Source: Leptospira venezuelensis (GTDB lineage: Bacteria; Spirochaetota; Leptospiria; Leptospirales; Leptospiraceae). Taken from it: a DNA stretch of 64,000 nt. Below the pieces are notes generated by a model. It was given only the letters and a program-made list of their open reading frames with translations. It was not told the origin of the DNA and searched no databases. The DNA is taken from NCBI RefSeq assembly GCF_002150035.1, contig NZ_NETS01000010.1, positions 558,001-622,000 on the forward strand. The letters are read 5' to 3'. Made by a program: the position numbers and the translations under genes. The stretch's first letter is position 1. Every line of letters starts with the position of its first letter. Shown in pieces: positions 7,998 through 16,556 of this stretch.

Positions 7998-9149
7998 ATG
8001 GATTATCCTAAGGGTTTTTTTTCATTCGGTACAAACATAGGGATCAAAGACAAAACAAAAGATTTCGGAGTGATCTATTCCGAGAAACCCTGCAAGGCGG
8101 CTGCGGTATTTACTAAAAATAATTTTCCGGGAGCTCCTGTCATCGTAGGAAAAGAACATATAAAAGATGGAGTCCTACAAGCCGTAGTTATAAATTCCAA
8201 AAACTCAAATGTTGCTACAGGAGAAAAAGGAATTTCAGATTCCAGACAGATCTGTTCCGAGATCTCAAAGTCTCTTGGTATTTCGGAAACTTCTGTGCTT
8301 CCATCCTCTACCGGAGTAATTGGAGTTCCACTACCTATGCAGGTAATTCTTCCTGCATGTGCTCAGGCAAAATCAAATTTGAAACCTGGTAATCTAGAAC
8401 AAGTGGCGGAAGCAATCATGACCACAGATACTCGCAGAAAAATTTCTGTGAGAAAGATCAAGTCATCTAATGGAGAAGCTGTTATCTTTGGAATGGCTAA
8501 GGGCGCAGGAATGATTGAGCCTAATATGGCGACCATGCTTTCCTATATTCTTACTGACGCACAGATAGAAGGCGAAGTTTATCCAATGTTAAAAGACTGC
8601 GTGGATTTAAGTTTTAATTGTATCACAATAGATTCGGATACTTCTACATCTGATACCGTTGCTTTACTAAGTAATGGCCTCGCAGGTTCTGTAGAGCCAA
8701 ATGAATTCAAATCAGCACTTTTAGAAATATGCACTGACCTTGCCAAAGAAGTAGCTAGAGATGGAGAAGGTGCGACTAAATTGATAGAAGTACGTATCAA
8801 AAAATCCAAAGACGAATCTCAGGCGAGAAAAATAGGTAAATCCATCTTAAATTCTCCACTGATCAAAACTGCAATTTACGGTGGAGATCCAAATTGGGGC
8901 AGATTGGTCATGGCGGTAGGTAAAGTTTTTGATGAACCTATCCCTTTTGACTCTTTGGAAATTTATTTCGGCGGACTTCCAGTCAAAGGTGCAGATTCAG
9001 AAACCCTCAAAAAATTATCTGAATATTTAAAAAAGAATTCCGAGATCTTCGTCGATGTGGTATTGAATACCGGAAACAAAGAGATGGTGTTCTGGGGATG
9101 CGACCTGACCGAAGGTTACGTGAAGGAAAACGCATACTACACAACCTAA
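7998..9149 (+). CDS. argJ: Bifunctional glutamate N-acetyltransferase / ornithine acetyltransferase (ArgJ)
   Basis: Transfers acetyl from N-acetylornithine to glutamate in the cyclic arginine pathway; some family members also use acetyl-CoA. The 383-residue precursor is expected to self-cleave before Thr179 (GMIEPNMATML) into alpha and beta chains. Other family signatures seen are SSTGVIG (oxyanion region), DSDTSTSDTV and DPNWGRLVMAVG. The C-terminus (GYVKENAYYTT) is the typical ArgJ end. The ATG at 7998 has AAAGG upstream. No other arginine gene is in the window. Whether the enzyme is bifunctional cannot be told from sequence alone. Confidence 0.96.
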   Translation: MDYPKGFFSFGTNIGIKDKTKDFGVIYSEKPCKAAAVFTKNNFPGAPVIVGKEHIKDGVLQAVVINSKNSNVATGEKGISDSRQICSEISKSLGISETSVLPSSTGVIGVPLPMQVILPACAQAKSNLKPGNLEQVAEAIMTTDTRRKISVRKIKSSNGEAVIFGMAKGAGMIEPNMATMLSYILTDAQIEGEVYPMLKDCVDLSFNCITIDSDTSTSDTVALLSNGLAGSVEPNEFKSALLEICTDLAKEVARDGEGATKLIEVRIKKSKDESQARKIGKSILNSPLIKTAIYGGDPNWGRLVMAVGKVFDEPIPFDSLEIYFGGLPVKGADSETLKKLSEYLKKNSEIFVDVVLNTGNKEMVFWGCDLTEGYVKENAYYTT

Positions 9150-9180
9150 GTTTGTCCAATCCAAATCGAATCCCTGAAAC

Positions 9181-10431
9181 GTGAAGACCTATTTTTCCGA
9201 TCTAAGACTTATCTCTTCAGCTATTACTATAGCTGTACGATTACTTTCTGTATTCGTGATCCTAGGTTTATATGAACTTAGCATCTACCTTATTCCTAAA
9301 GAAATAGAATTCGTAAGTGAAATTGCAGTACTTACTTGTTTAGTCTTCGGAGTTTTCGGCATATTACCTATCCAAGAAAAAATTTCAGGATTCTTAAAAT
9401 CTACATTCGTTTCTGAATATTTAAGCGATGACCCTGGTTCTTCTAGGTTAGCTCATAGAAGATTTGATTCAGAAGGACTGATCAAAAACGTATTTCCGGA
9501 GTTGGTAAGATTAACCAATAGCAATTTTGGAAAGTTAGCGATCTTAAAGAATGATTTGGTCCACTACGAGCTATATACTTACGCTCACAAAAAACAAAGA
9601 AAAGTTAATACCTTAGAAGGTATCAACCCAAGGGCAGCACTTCTTACTTACATCTTAAACAAAAGATCCGGAGCTATGATTGGAGAACCGGACCAAAATA
9701 AAATTATCAATGAAGACTTCGTAAGTTTGAGAGCAAACTTCATTCTTCCTTTCGTTTTCAGAGAAAAACTTTTTGGATTTTTAGCAGTTTCTAATATTCC
9801 AAAAGACAATGTAAGACATGAGCTTGGTTTCTTAGCCGGAAAATGCGCTTTAGCCGTTCACAATCAGATACTTTCTTCTCAAATTGCTGAAAATAAAAAA
9901 TACAGAAAAGAATTGGAAAATGCAGGCAAGATCCGAAAGTTTTTGGAATCTCCAGAACCTCCTATGGTTGGAGATATTAAGATAGATCTATTATCCAGAG
10001 AACCTGGAGAACTTCTGGAATTTTTCCAAAGCCCTTCTGGAGATTTTTATTTTGTATTTTTACGCCTTAGTGTAACAAACGCTGTTTCTGTTTTAGCTCT
10101 TTGTTATATATTAGGAACTTTATATTCTTCTAGGATAAATGGTGAGTTAAAGAACATTCTTCAGATCAAATCTTTAGTAGAAGATAACTTAAAAGAGATC
10201 TCATGGACTGAAAGATATGATCTCGCAGTAGGGATGGTCCAAAAAGAAACAGGGAAGATCTCTCTTAGATTTATAGGAAAAAATTTCAAATTATTCGATG
10301 CATCTAAGCCTGATAGGAACTTGGCGTCAATTGGTTGGGAAAATATAGAAACTCCTGGAAAAGATGCACTCTTCTTAACTTGGAATGACCGTAATATTAT
10401 TTCCTTTCAACATTTGGGGATACAACCGTGA
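9181..10431 (+). CDS. Membrane protein with GAF-like and degenerate phosphatase-like domains
   Basis: 416 residues from a GTG start. There are two N-terminal transmembrane helices (about 12-35 and 44-62), a GAF-like domain at roughly 90-235, and a C-terminal part at about 250-416. The C-terminal part lines up by eye with the SpoIIE phosphatase domain of the next gene: SGDFYFVFLRLS here against SGDYLDILKLS there, with matching hydrophobic strands. The metal-binding GDVSGHG motif is absent (FLRLSVTNAVSVLALCYI), and no DG motif remains near the C-terminus. I read it as a catalytically dead relative that could partner or regulate the active phosphatase encoded 4 bp overlapping downstream (GTGA). 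The domain calls are by eye. Confidence 0.7.
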   Translation: MKTYFSDLRLISSAITIAVRLLSVFVILGLYELSIYLIPKEIEFVSEIAVLTCLVFGVFGILPIQEKISGFLKSTFVSEYLSDDPGSSRLAHRRFDSEGLIKNVFPELVRLTNSNFGKLAILKNDLVHYELYTYAHKKQRKVNTLEGINPRAALLTYILNKRSGAMIGEPDQNKIINEDFVSLRANFILPFVFREKLFGFLAVSNIPKDNVRHELGFLAGKCALAVHNQILSSQIAENKKYRKELENAGKIRKFLESPEPPMVGDIKIDLLSREPGELLEFFQSPSGDFYFVFLRLSVTNAVSVLALCYILGTLYSSRINGELKNILQIKSLVEDNLKEISWTERYDLAVGMVQKETGKISLRFIGKNFKLFDASKPDRNLASIGWENIETPGKDALFLTWNDRNIISFQHLGIQP

Positions 10432-12788
10432 GAAATATTCTAATCGTATTTCTTTCAGTGATCTTATTCAGTTTAATCCTATTTTCAGGATTACTAAACT
10501 CTTATTCTAAAGAAGCAAGACTCCCCTTTTATTTTTATCCAAACGGAAAGATCGCGGTATCCAGCGGATCGCATATAGATCTAGTCGGAATGAAAATAGA
10601 CCTAATCGAATATGAGATAGTTCGAAAGCTTGGAGCAGATTACGGATTATCAGGACACTCATTTCATTTTTTTGCAAAAGAAGGAAGTATCGTTAAAAGT
10701 CTCTCATTAGATATGAGATCTTCGTTTGAAGTACTGAAAGACTTTTTACCAGACATATTTTTATCTTTATTATACTTCTTAGTAGCGATTTGGTTTTTCT
10801 TTTATACAAGAGACTTATACATTTTCTTATTATTCGGATCCTTATCTTCATTATTCTTATTTAACTTCTTCTTATTAGCTTTTCACGATTTCCTTTTTCC
10901 ATTTTTCTTCTTTTTATACTTCACAGGATTTTTGATCTTAGATGTTTCATTTAGGTTAAGAGGAAAAGAAATACCATCTAGATGGTTTGCGCCACAGGTA
11001 ATATTTTCTTTAGTCGCGGGATTTGTAGGTCTTTCTCAAAAAGGAAATCCGGATCTCTTCCAGTTCTTATCAGTGAATGGAATGTATTTCACTCTGTTCT
11101 CTGCAGGAATCTGTATCTTGCAGTTGGTATTCCACACTTTTAGGAATAAAGGAACCTTTCAGGAAGTTTTTAAGAAATTAAGTATCGTCTTAGCATTTTT
11201 CTTAATTACGGTCGTTCCATTCTTAATGGCGGAATTAGGGTCCACTAAAAGTTTTTTCATAATTCGGCCGTATCTGATGGCTGCTTTGATCTTATTTCCA
11301 GTTCTAATCATATTCGGGACTTATACTTACTCATTGGTCCCGGTTCAAATTGCTTTCAGCTCATCCTTAACTTCTATTTATTCTATATTGATCTTAACTT
11401 TCGGATATTTGTTCGGGCTTGAGTTTTTTGTAAGATGGAATCCTGGATTCTTGGGAAAATACCAAAGAGAGTGGAATTTATTCTATGTAATCATCTCCGC
11501 CTACTTTTTAGGATCGTTGAACAATAAATTGTATAAGTGGATAGATTATTGGAGTTTTAAAAATAATCCAAAACTTCACACGGCATTAGAAGAATTATCA
11601 GTAATGATTGGCGCTCCAATCTCAATGAGGGCAACGATCAATAGTTTGATCCGCAGGCTTGTAGATGCTTTAGAAGTGAAAAAACTCCAGATATTGATCC
11701 CTGCTGATAAATTTTCAGGAACAGATTTAAGAAACCTAAACTTCATCAGAATTCCATACGGATCCGAGATTTGGACCTATTTCGAAGATCATACTGAAGT
11801 TACGATTACCTCTCACCTTGCTTACGGATTAGGGATCAGAGAGTCTGTATTTAAATTTTTAAACCAGATGGAAGTCCAACTAGCATATCCTTTATTCAAT
11901 TTTGAAAAAGGAAAAGAGGTAATCGCAGTATTTTTGGTCGGAGAGAAGATAACTCGTAAGAATTTTACACTGGGTGAGCTTAGATTTTTAAAAGAATGTA
12001 CTAGATTAGCATCCTTACTCATTCGAAACTACACACTACTAGTAGATGAAGTAGAGAAGAAAAGAATCGTGCGAGATCTAAATATGGCAGCGGTCTTGGA
12101 TAAAACTCTCCATTTACCTGAGTTAGAGACCATAAAATCGGTTCAATTGGGTTATTTTACTCTTCCTGCAGTAGGAATTTCAGGAGATTACCTAGATATA
12201 CTCAAACTTTCTCCTAAAAAACAGTTATTGTTCTTAGGAGATGTATCAGGACATGGACTCGGGTCAGGCTATCTTGTTTCAGCAGTAAGAGGAATTATTC
12301 GCCGTCAATTGGGCAATTCATCATCTCTTCCTGATATTTTTAAAGCGATTAACTTGTTCTTGATCGAGAGATATAGAGGAAGTGAGTTCATGACTTCCAT
12401 CGCAGGGATATATAACGCTAGCGATGGAGCGTTTTCATTCGTAAATGCAGGTCATACTCCACCAATTTGTATTCGAAAAGGTGGAAGAATAGAACTTAGA
12501 AACGAAACTCAAAGAGTTCTAGGTGTCCTACCAACTGATTATAGAATCTTAACTATTCATTTAAATCCAGGTGATAAATTAGTTTTGTTCACCGACGGAG
12601 TGACTGAAACGTTCGATGATAACGAAGAAATCTTCGGAGAAGAGAATCTTTTACGAATATTATCCTTAAATCATGATAAAGATGCTCAATCACTAGCTGA
12701 TCTTATCAAAAAAACGCTAGAAGAGTTTAGAAATTACAAAGAACCTAGCGATGATATCTCTTTTGTTTGTCTAGAAGTCTCCGAATAA
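10428..12788 (+). CDS. Membrane-bound SpoIIE/RsbU-family serine phosphatase
   Basis: 786 residues. The N-terminal hydrophobic helix is followed by a small extracytoplasmic domain (about 30-105), then a block of seven or eight transmembrane helices (about 110-365), giving a 7TMR-like sensor. A GAF-like domain follows at about 385-540 and a PP2C-type SpoIIE domain at about 570-785. Catalytic motifs are present: SGDYLDI, LGDVSGHGLGSGY, FVNAGHTPP, LFTDGVTE and PSDDISFVCLE. Such proteins dephosphorylate anti-anti-sigma factors in partner-switching cascades. No STAS or HATPase partner gene is adjacent, so the target lies elsewhere. It is translationally coupled to the degenerate homologue upstream. 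Confidence 0.9.
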   Translation: MRNILIVFLSVILFSLILFSGLLNSYSKEARLPFYFYPNGKIAVSSGSHIDLVGMKIDLIEYEIVRKLGADYGLSGHSFHFFAKEGSIVKSLSLDMRSSFEVLKDFLPDIFLSLLYFLVAIWFFFYTRDLYIFLLFGSLSSLFLFNFFLLAFHDFLFPFFFFLYFTGFLILDVSFRLRGKEIPSRWFAPQVIFSLVAGFVGLSQKGNPDLFQFLSVNGMYFTLFSAGICILQLVFHTFRNKGTFQEVFKKLSIVLAFFLITVVPFLMAELGSTKSFFIIRPYLMAALILFPVLIIFGTYTYSLVPVQIAFSSSLTSIYSILILTFGYLFGLEFFVRWNPGFLGKYQREWNLFYVIISAYFLGSLNNKLYKWIDYWSFKNNPKLHTALEELSVMIGAPISMRATINSLIRRLVDALEVKKLQILIPADKFSGTDLRNLNFIRIPYGSEIWTYFEDHTEVTITSHLAYGLGIRESVFKFLNQMEVQLAYPLFNFEKGKEVIAVFLVGEKITRKNFTLGELRFLKECTRLASLLIRNYTLLVDEVEKKRIVRDLNMAAVLDKTLHLPELETIKSVQLGYFTLPAVGISGDYLDILKLSPKKQLLFLGDVSGHGLGSGYLVSAVRGIIRRQLGNSSSLPDIFKAINLFLIERYRGSEFMTSIAGIYNASDGAFSFVNAGHTPPICIRKGGRIELRNETQRVLGVLPTDYRILTIHLNPGDKLVLFTDGVTETFDDNEEIFGEENLLRILSLNHDKDAQSLADLIKKTLEEFRNYKEPSDDISFVCLEVSE

Positions 12789-12952
12789 GTATCACTAAGA
12801 GTGAAATCAACTTCTTAAAATTTTTTTCCTAAAATTAATTAAAATACTTTACAATGAAAAGTAAATTGCTTAATTATGTCACTATCCAAGAGCTTTCTTG
12901 ATCTATCATATTATATGAAGAGCAATAAAGTTCTAATACATGGAGGACGTCA

Positions 12953-13045
12953 ATGGTTGCAAAAAAGAAAGCAGTCAAGAAAGCAGCTAAGAAAAAAGTA
13001 GCTAAGAAAAAAGCTGCTAAGAAGAAAGTTGCGAAAAAGAAATAA
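12953..13045 (+). CDS. Very small Lys/Ala-rich basic peptide (30 aa)
   Basis: A 30-codon gene with GGAGG six bases before its ATG and a strong terminator about 50 bp after its stop. The peptide is built almost wholly of Lys, Ala and Val in imperfect repeats (AAKKKVAKKK occurs twice). This composition resembles the C-terminal tails of histone H1-like proteins, so DNA or RNA binding is a reasonable guess. A dedicated ribosome binding site and terminator support a real gene over chance. It sits alone in a 420-bp gap between the phosphatase gene and a convergent gene. Confidence 0.65.
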   Translation: MVAKKKAVKKAAKKKVAKKKAAKKKVAKKK

Positions 13046-13095
13046 CTAACTTCAACAACATCTCTTCCGTACTTGATACGGAAGAAATGAAGCTT

Positions 13096-13129
13096 AAAAC
13101 CCGCTTCTTTGAGGCGGGTTTTTTCTTTT
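13096..13129 (+). terminator. Rho-independent terminator of the Lys/Ala peptide gene
   Basis: AACCCGCTTC and GAGGCGGGTT form a 10-bp stem with one G-U pair and a 3-nt loop, followed by TTTTCTTTT. The A-run before the stem may let it act weakly on the minus strand, where the convergent gene ends at 13207. Confidence 0.88.
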
Positions 13130-13206
13130 ATAGCCCTCTTTATTAGTATTTTCCGATTTTCTAACGGATTCTGTTGTAAAAATACAACACTTTAGATGTG
13201 ATTCAC

Positions 13207-13857
13207 TTAAAGATTTAGATATTTCATCACATCTTTCATCTCATCTCTGAAATCCGGCAGTGTATTTCCGTAATTTTTAACTAGTTTCGCCTCTCCTTCT
13301 TCTGAAATTTCGAATAATCTATACTCTTTTTCAGTTTTAGGTGAGTTCTCTAACTTAAAAAACTTAATAGCATGCTTACTATAGCGGTTATATGCAGTGA
13401 ATTTATGATAATAGAAGCCTTCTTTCTTCGCATTTACTGGATAAGGAAGGTAATATTCTGCTCCTAATACCAAAATATTCGGTGTAACCACTGCCATTCT
13501 AGTCCAAGTAGCAAGATTTAACGGATAATTCTCTTCTAGATAAGCTTTTTTATGGTTCTTTTCCCATACGCTTAAGATCTTTTTACGACTTTCGTCGGCT
13601 TGTTTATATCTTTCTAGACCGTTCAAACAGATTTCCATCAAAGAAAGAAGCTGTAATGACTCTGAATTAGATGACTGAAGTTCTTTTTGGACTAGTTTTT
13701 TGGCTGAGATAAAGTCCTGAGAGTAAATATTCTCCCAAATTTTTTCTATAGCAGCCGCAGAAGTCTTATCTTGAGCATTTAAACTTAGATTTAGAAAGTT
13801 AATCGCTAAGAATAAGCATAAAAGAATTAAAAATCGCTTAGAGATAAAGGTCTTCAT
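13207..13857 (-). CDS. Exported hypothetical protein
   Basis: 216 residues with a signal peptide (MKTFISKRFLILLCLFLAINFLNLSLNA, cleavage after LNA). The mature protein starts with a helical, TPR-like region (AAAIEKIWENIYSQDFISAK), followed by a part with YYLPYPVNAKKEGFYYHKFT and C-terminal FKLENSPKTEKEYRLFEI. No family was recognised. It is the last gene of a three-gene minus-strand unit (84-residue protein, SUFU-domain protein, this protein), 16 bp after the SUFU-domain gene. A periplasmic role is inferred from the signal peptide only. Confidence 0.75.
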   Translation of the reverse strand: MKTFISKRFLILLCLFLAINFLNLSLNAQDKTSAAAIEKIWENIYSQDFISAKKLVQKELQSSNSESLQLLSLMEICLNGLERYKQADESRKKILSVWEKNHKKAYLEENYPLNLATWTRMAVVTPNILVLGAEYYLPYPVNAKKEGFYYHKFTAYNRYSKHAIKFFKLENSPKTEKEYRLFEISEEGEAKLVKNYGNTLPDFRDEMKDVMKYLNL

Positions 13858-13873
13858 TAAAAAAACTGTTGGA

Positions 13874-14992
13874 TCAGATTGTAGATTGTCTCTCAGGATT
13901 ATGGATCCATTTAGATTGAGTGGAATCTAATAATGAAAAGAATTCTTCAGCACCTTTTTCTTCTATAAACACCCTTTCTTCTTCTGAAACAGGGATCATC
14001 GCCAGAAATTTGATCGGATTTCCTCTTTCAGACTTTAGATCAGTCAATTCAGGGAATCCTTCTTCTTTTCCTATTTCTCTAAGGACAAGAGAGCTAAAAC
14101 TTAAGTACAATGCTTCCGGATCTCTTCTACTCATTGCAATAGAATGCCCATGGCCAAACCATTTACCAATAACCCAAGGATAACGAATAATTTCTCCGAT
14201 TTGATGAGGGACCCAACTTTCAGATCTATCCTCGTCTGAAACTTTTACTGCACATACTAACTCTATTCGCGCGTAATTTTCATAATCTTTTCTGTATAGT
14301 TCAACTGAAGGAAGATTTTGAGCGCTCATTCCTACAGTTGAATATATATAAACGCCAGGCATACTTTTCGGAGCGAATCTTACTATACCTAGTTGCGGAT
14401 ATTTACCACCATCTGCAGACCAATACTTATCGTGTTTACCAAATACATATTCTAGATAAGCAAGTCTGGATTCTTGTATATTCTTCCAAATTCCTTTGGT
14501 AGATCTATATTCCCAAAAATTTCGATCTTGGTTGATACGATCAGGAATTACTCCGTATTCTGCGTTACCTAATGGATAAGCGGTAATTGTATCCATCTTT
14601 GCAAATTTAGAATAGCCATGAAATCCTTTGATACCTGACCAAGGAGGAAGATATGCGATAAGTTCTTCTTTATAGAATAAAGAGACTCCGTTTCCTTCTT
14701 CTGACCAGATGAAATGGATCTCTTTAGGATCAAACTCAGGTTGGCCTTTAGGATCAGTAACTTCTTCTTCTATTAAAAATGGTGCAAGTCCTGATCGTAG
14801 ATCCAGATCTGTTCTTGTTTTAGGTGCATCTATACGATTGCATACCCAAACAGATTTGATCGCGAAGTCAGGACTTTCTTCAGCTTGTAGATAAAGGTAA
14901 ACAGTTCTTCCGTCGTCTTCCAAATACGCGGTTAAGGATCCGTAAGGATTTGCTTCTTGGTATAAAATATTAGGTTCAGCAGTTTGATTCAT
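13874..14992 (-). CDS. SUFU (suppressor of fused)-domain protein
   Basis: 372 residues, no signal peptide or membrane segment. The C-terminal half (about 195-365) fits the suppressor-of-fused domain: an ELVCAVKVS strand, ESWVPHQIGEIIRYP, WFGHGHSI, and late KFLAMIPVSEEERVFIEEKG followed by FFSLLDS. The N-terminal half, about 190 residues, describes a DUF-like beta-rich domain I do not recognise. Bacterial SUFU proteins are known mainly as immunity proteins of polymorphic toxin systems, but no toxin is encoded nearby. The ATG overlaps the stop of the 84-residue gene by 4 bp. Domain confidence is moderate to good; the function is unknown. Confidence 0.75.
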   Translation of the reverse strand: MNQTAEPNILYQEANPYGSLTAYLEDDGRTVYLYLQAEESPDFAIKSVWVCNRIDAPKTRTDLDLRSGLAPFLIEEEVTDPKGQPEFDPKEIHFIWSEEGNGVSLFYKEELIAYLPPWSGIKGFHGYSKFAKMDTITAYPLGNAEYGVIPDRINQDRNFWEYRSTKGIWKNIQESRLAYLEYVFGKHDKYWSADGGKYPQLGIVRFAPKSMPGVYIYSTVGMSAQNLPSVELYRKDYENYARIELVCAVKVSDEDRSESWVPHQIGEIIRYPWVIGKWFGHGHSIAMSRRDPEALYLSFSSLVLREIGKEEGFPELTDLKSERGNPIKFLAMIPVSEEERVFIEEKGAEEFFSLLDSTQSKWIHNPERQSTI

Positions 14993-15243
14993 TTAATGGG
15001 AATGTCCACGATCCTGGAATTAAATTCGTCCAGACGGTGCTGGATCTTCTTCTCCATATCTTTTTCAAAAAGAATATCTGGAAAATAGGCGCTAGCGTTT
15101 AGAAGTCCTGTTAACTCCAACTGATTCCATCTTTGGTAAGTCCTTAAACTGTCCCAAACCAGAATGGGAATACGTTCCCCTTCTTTTTTGCATTTAACGA
15201 AGGTATCTATCGCTTTGATAGGTGTGAGTAATTTGTTCTTCAT
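14989..15243 (-). CDS. Small hypothetical protein (84 aa)
   Basis: Unrecognised 84-residue soluble protein with a basic N-terminus (MKNKLLTPIKAIDTFVKCKK) and mixed helical content. It is translationally coupled by a 4-bp overlap to the SUFU-domain gene downstream, so the two products probably act together. It begins the three-gene operon on the minus strand. Confidence 0.65.
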   Translation of the reverse strand: MKNKLLTPIKAIDTFVKCKKEGERIPILVWDSLRTYQRWNQLELTGLLNASAYFPDILFEKDMEKKIQHRLDEFNSRIVDIPIK

Positions 15244-15321
15244 AGAAGTTGAAATCCGCCCAAGGCCATTATCCCTGGTATCCGGAAGGATTCAAGTCGG
15301 TTCCAACATTAACGAGGTGAG

Positions 15322-15355
15322 AAAAACGAAGGCCGGGGGCATCCTTTCGCCCGGC
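15322..15355 (-). terminator. Terminator downstream of the 35-aa membrane peptide
   Basis: Read on the minus strand, GCCGGG and CCCGGC form a 6-bp GC stem with a 12-nt loop, followed by CCTTCGTTTTTC. It lies 15 bp after the stop of the small reading frame at 15370-15477 and supports a minus-strand transcript there. Confidence 0.6.
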
Positions 15356-15369
15356 GCTTGGACCGTAGG

Positions 15370-15477
15370 TTAACGGTGAAGGAAGTTACGTAAAGGTTCT
15401 ACAAATACCTTCTCTCGAGTCTTTCTTTCCTTATATTGTTCGAAAAGAATCAAGAAAAGGGCTGTTGCTAAAAACAT
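15370..15477 (-). CDS. Candidate 35-aa single-pass membrane peptide
   Basis: The reading frame MFLATALFLILFEQYKERKT... has one hydrophobic helix of about 12-14 residues at the N-terminus and a strongly basic C-terminal half ending NFLHR. GGA lies 6 bases before the ATG. A hairpin with T-run follows the stop at once, so the frame is probably transcribed from the minus strand. It resembles the general style of bacterial small membrane proteins; no family is recognised. Coding status is uncertain. Confidence 0.4.
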   Translation of the reverse strand: MFLATALFLILFEQYKERKTREKVFVEPLRNFLHR

Positions 15478-15598
15478 CGTTTCCATATTAATTTCGACGG
15501 ACATAAGTACAGAATCCCACCTTGTTTAAGCGAGGATTTAGGAAAAAAATTTCAGTCAAAATCGAAAATCTACCCCTGGAAGCGAGGGTAGAATATGC

Positions 15599-15844
15599 TC
15601 AGGATAACGCTTCTTTTGCAGCGTCCTTGAGTTTTTTGATCAGCCTGGCTCTTAACCTGTCCGGAATTTTAGCAGAAATCTCTAGGGTCTGAACGAATAT
15701 CTCAGCGGCCAAATCCACCATTTCGCTCATCTTAACATCGTTATCCCGAGGGATACGTACACTTTTTGTCCCGGTAGAAGAGGATTTTGCCCGTTTAACT
15801 ACCTTCTTTTTAGGTGAGGGTTTCTTTTTCTTTTTTTGGACCAT
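15599..15844 (-). CDS. Small protein with Lys-rich N-terminal tail
   Basis: 81 residues. The first 25 are almost entirely basic (QKKKKKPSPKKKVVKRAK), and the remainder from about residue 38 forms amphipathic helices (MVDLAAEIFVQTLEISAKIP, LIKKLKDAAKEALS). This suggests a nucleic-acid-binding tail on a small helical, perhaps dimerising, domain. No family was recognised. It stands alone, separated by 60 bp from the next minus-strand gene upstream. Confidence 0.65.
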   Translation of the reverse strand: MVQKKKKKPSPKKKVVKRAKSSSTGTKSVRIPRDNDVKMSEMVDLAAEIFVQTLEISAKIPDRLRARLIKKLKDAAKEALS

Positions 15845-15904
15845 TGTTACTGAGTGCTTCGGGGCCGTACCTTATCTTCTCCCGATTCGTATTCTACTCA
15901 GATT

Positions 15905-16225
15905 TTATTCCTTTTCTAAAAAAATTCCGAGTACTCTGTAGCTATCTACGTGATCCATAGAGAGGCTTTTACTTCCTGATCTATCAGAAACAGGCCTTTC
16001 GGTGGAGATTAAAACTTCTTCTCCCCTTTGCCATTTACCTTCTGTTTCAGAGACATAGAAAAATTTGGAATATTTACGTAAGTCTAAACATTCTTCTACC
16101 GTTTCCCAATGCGCAGAAAGGGAACGGGCTGCCTCAGTATGTTTGGAGTCGGGTACTAAGATCCTTTCTTTTCCAAGAAAGGTCCTAACTTCTCCAGTTC
16201 GAATGTTCTCCGCAGTGATAAACAA
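15905..16225 (-). CDS. Hypothetical protein (106 aa)
   Basis: 106 residues, soluble, mixed alpha/beta, no known motif seen. The N-terminal part (FITAENIRTGEVRTFLGKERIL) reads like a beta-rich sheet and the end (DHVDSYRVLGIFLEKE) like a short strand-helix pair. It is upstream of the Lys-rich gene on the same strand with 60 bp between, so co-transcription is possible. Confidence 0.55.
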   Translation of the reverse strand: MFITAENIRTGEVRTFLGKERILVPDSKHTEAARSLSAHWETVEECLDLRKYSKFFYVSETEGKWQRGEEVLISTERPVSDRSGSKSLSMDHVDSYRVLGIFLEKE

Positions 16226-16556
16226 GAATATCGTCCCCTACACAAAGATCGAATCACGGAAACGGTTCTCGCATTTTCTTTTCAGATATCCGGTTTTATC
16301 CGGGGCTAGTCAGCCTCAAGTATTAGACTGAAATTTTGACTGCCTTGTTTTCAGAACATTTAGATCCGAAACCGCTTTCATATTCCGAGAAAAAATCTGA
16401 CGGAATGGAATCGGAAGGTACTTCAAGTTCGGAAATTTTTTTCCAAAAACAAAGTAAAAGTTTTTCTTCTTAAAACAATTCTAATCAATTTATTTTCAGT
16501 TTTCTGCGAAGAATATTAGAAAAAATCTATTTAGTTTTGCAAGACGAACGATCGGT
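16226..16556. other. 331-bp intergenic stretch, no feature recognised
   Basis: AT-rich sequence between the 106-residue gene (upstream side) and the 3' end of the thiolase-like gene. I see no convincing reading frame, RNA gene, terminator or repeat. It should hold the promoter of the 106-residue gene near its left end. Confidence 0.5.

Noticed and set aside
12900..13206. CRISPR or tandem DNA repeat in the Lys/Ala gene region
   Set aside because: The DNA repetition follows from the amino-acid repeats (AAG/AAA/GCT codons). There is no repeat-spacer structure.
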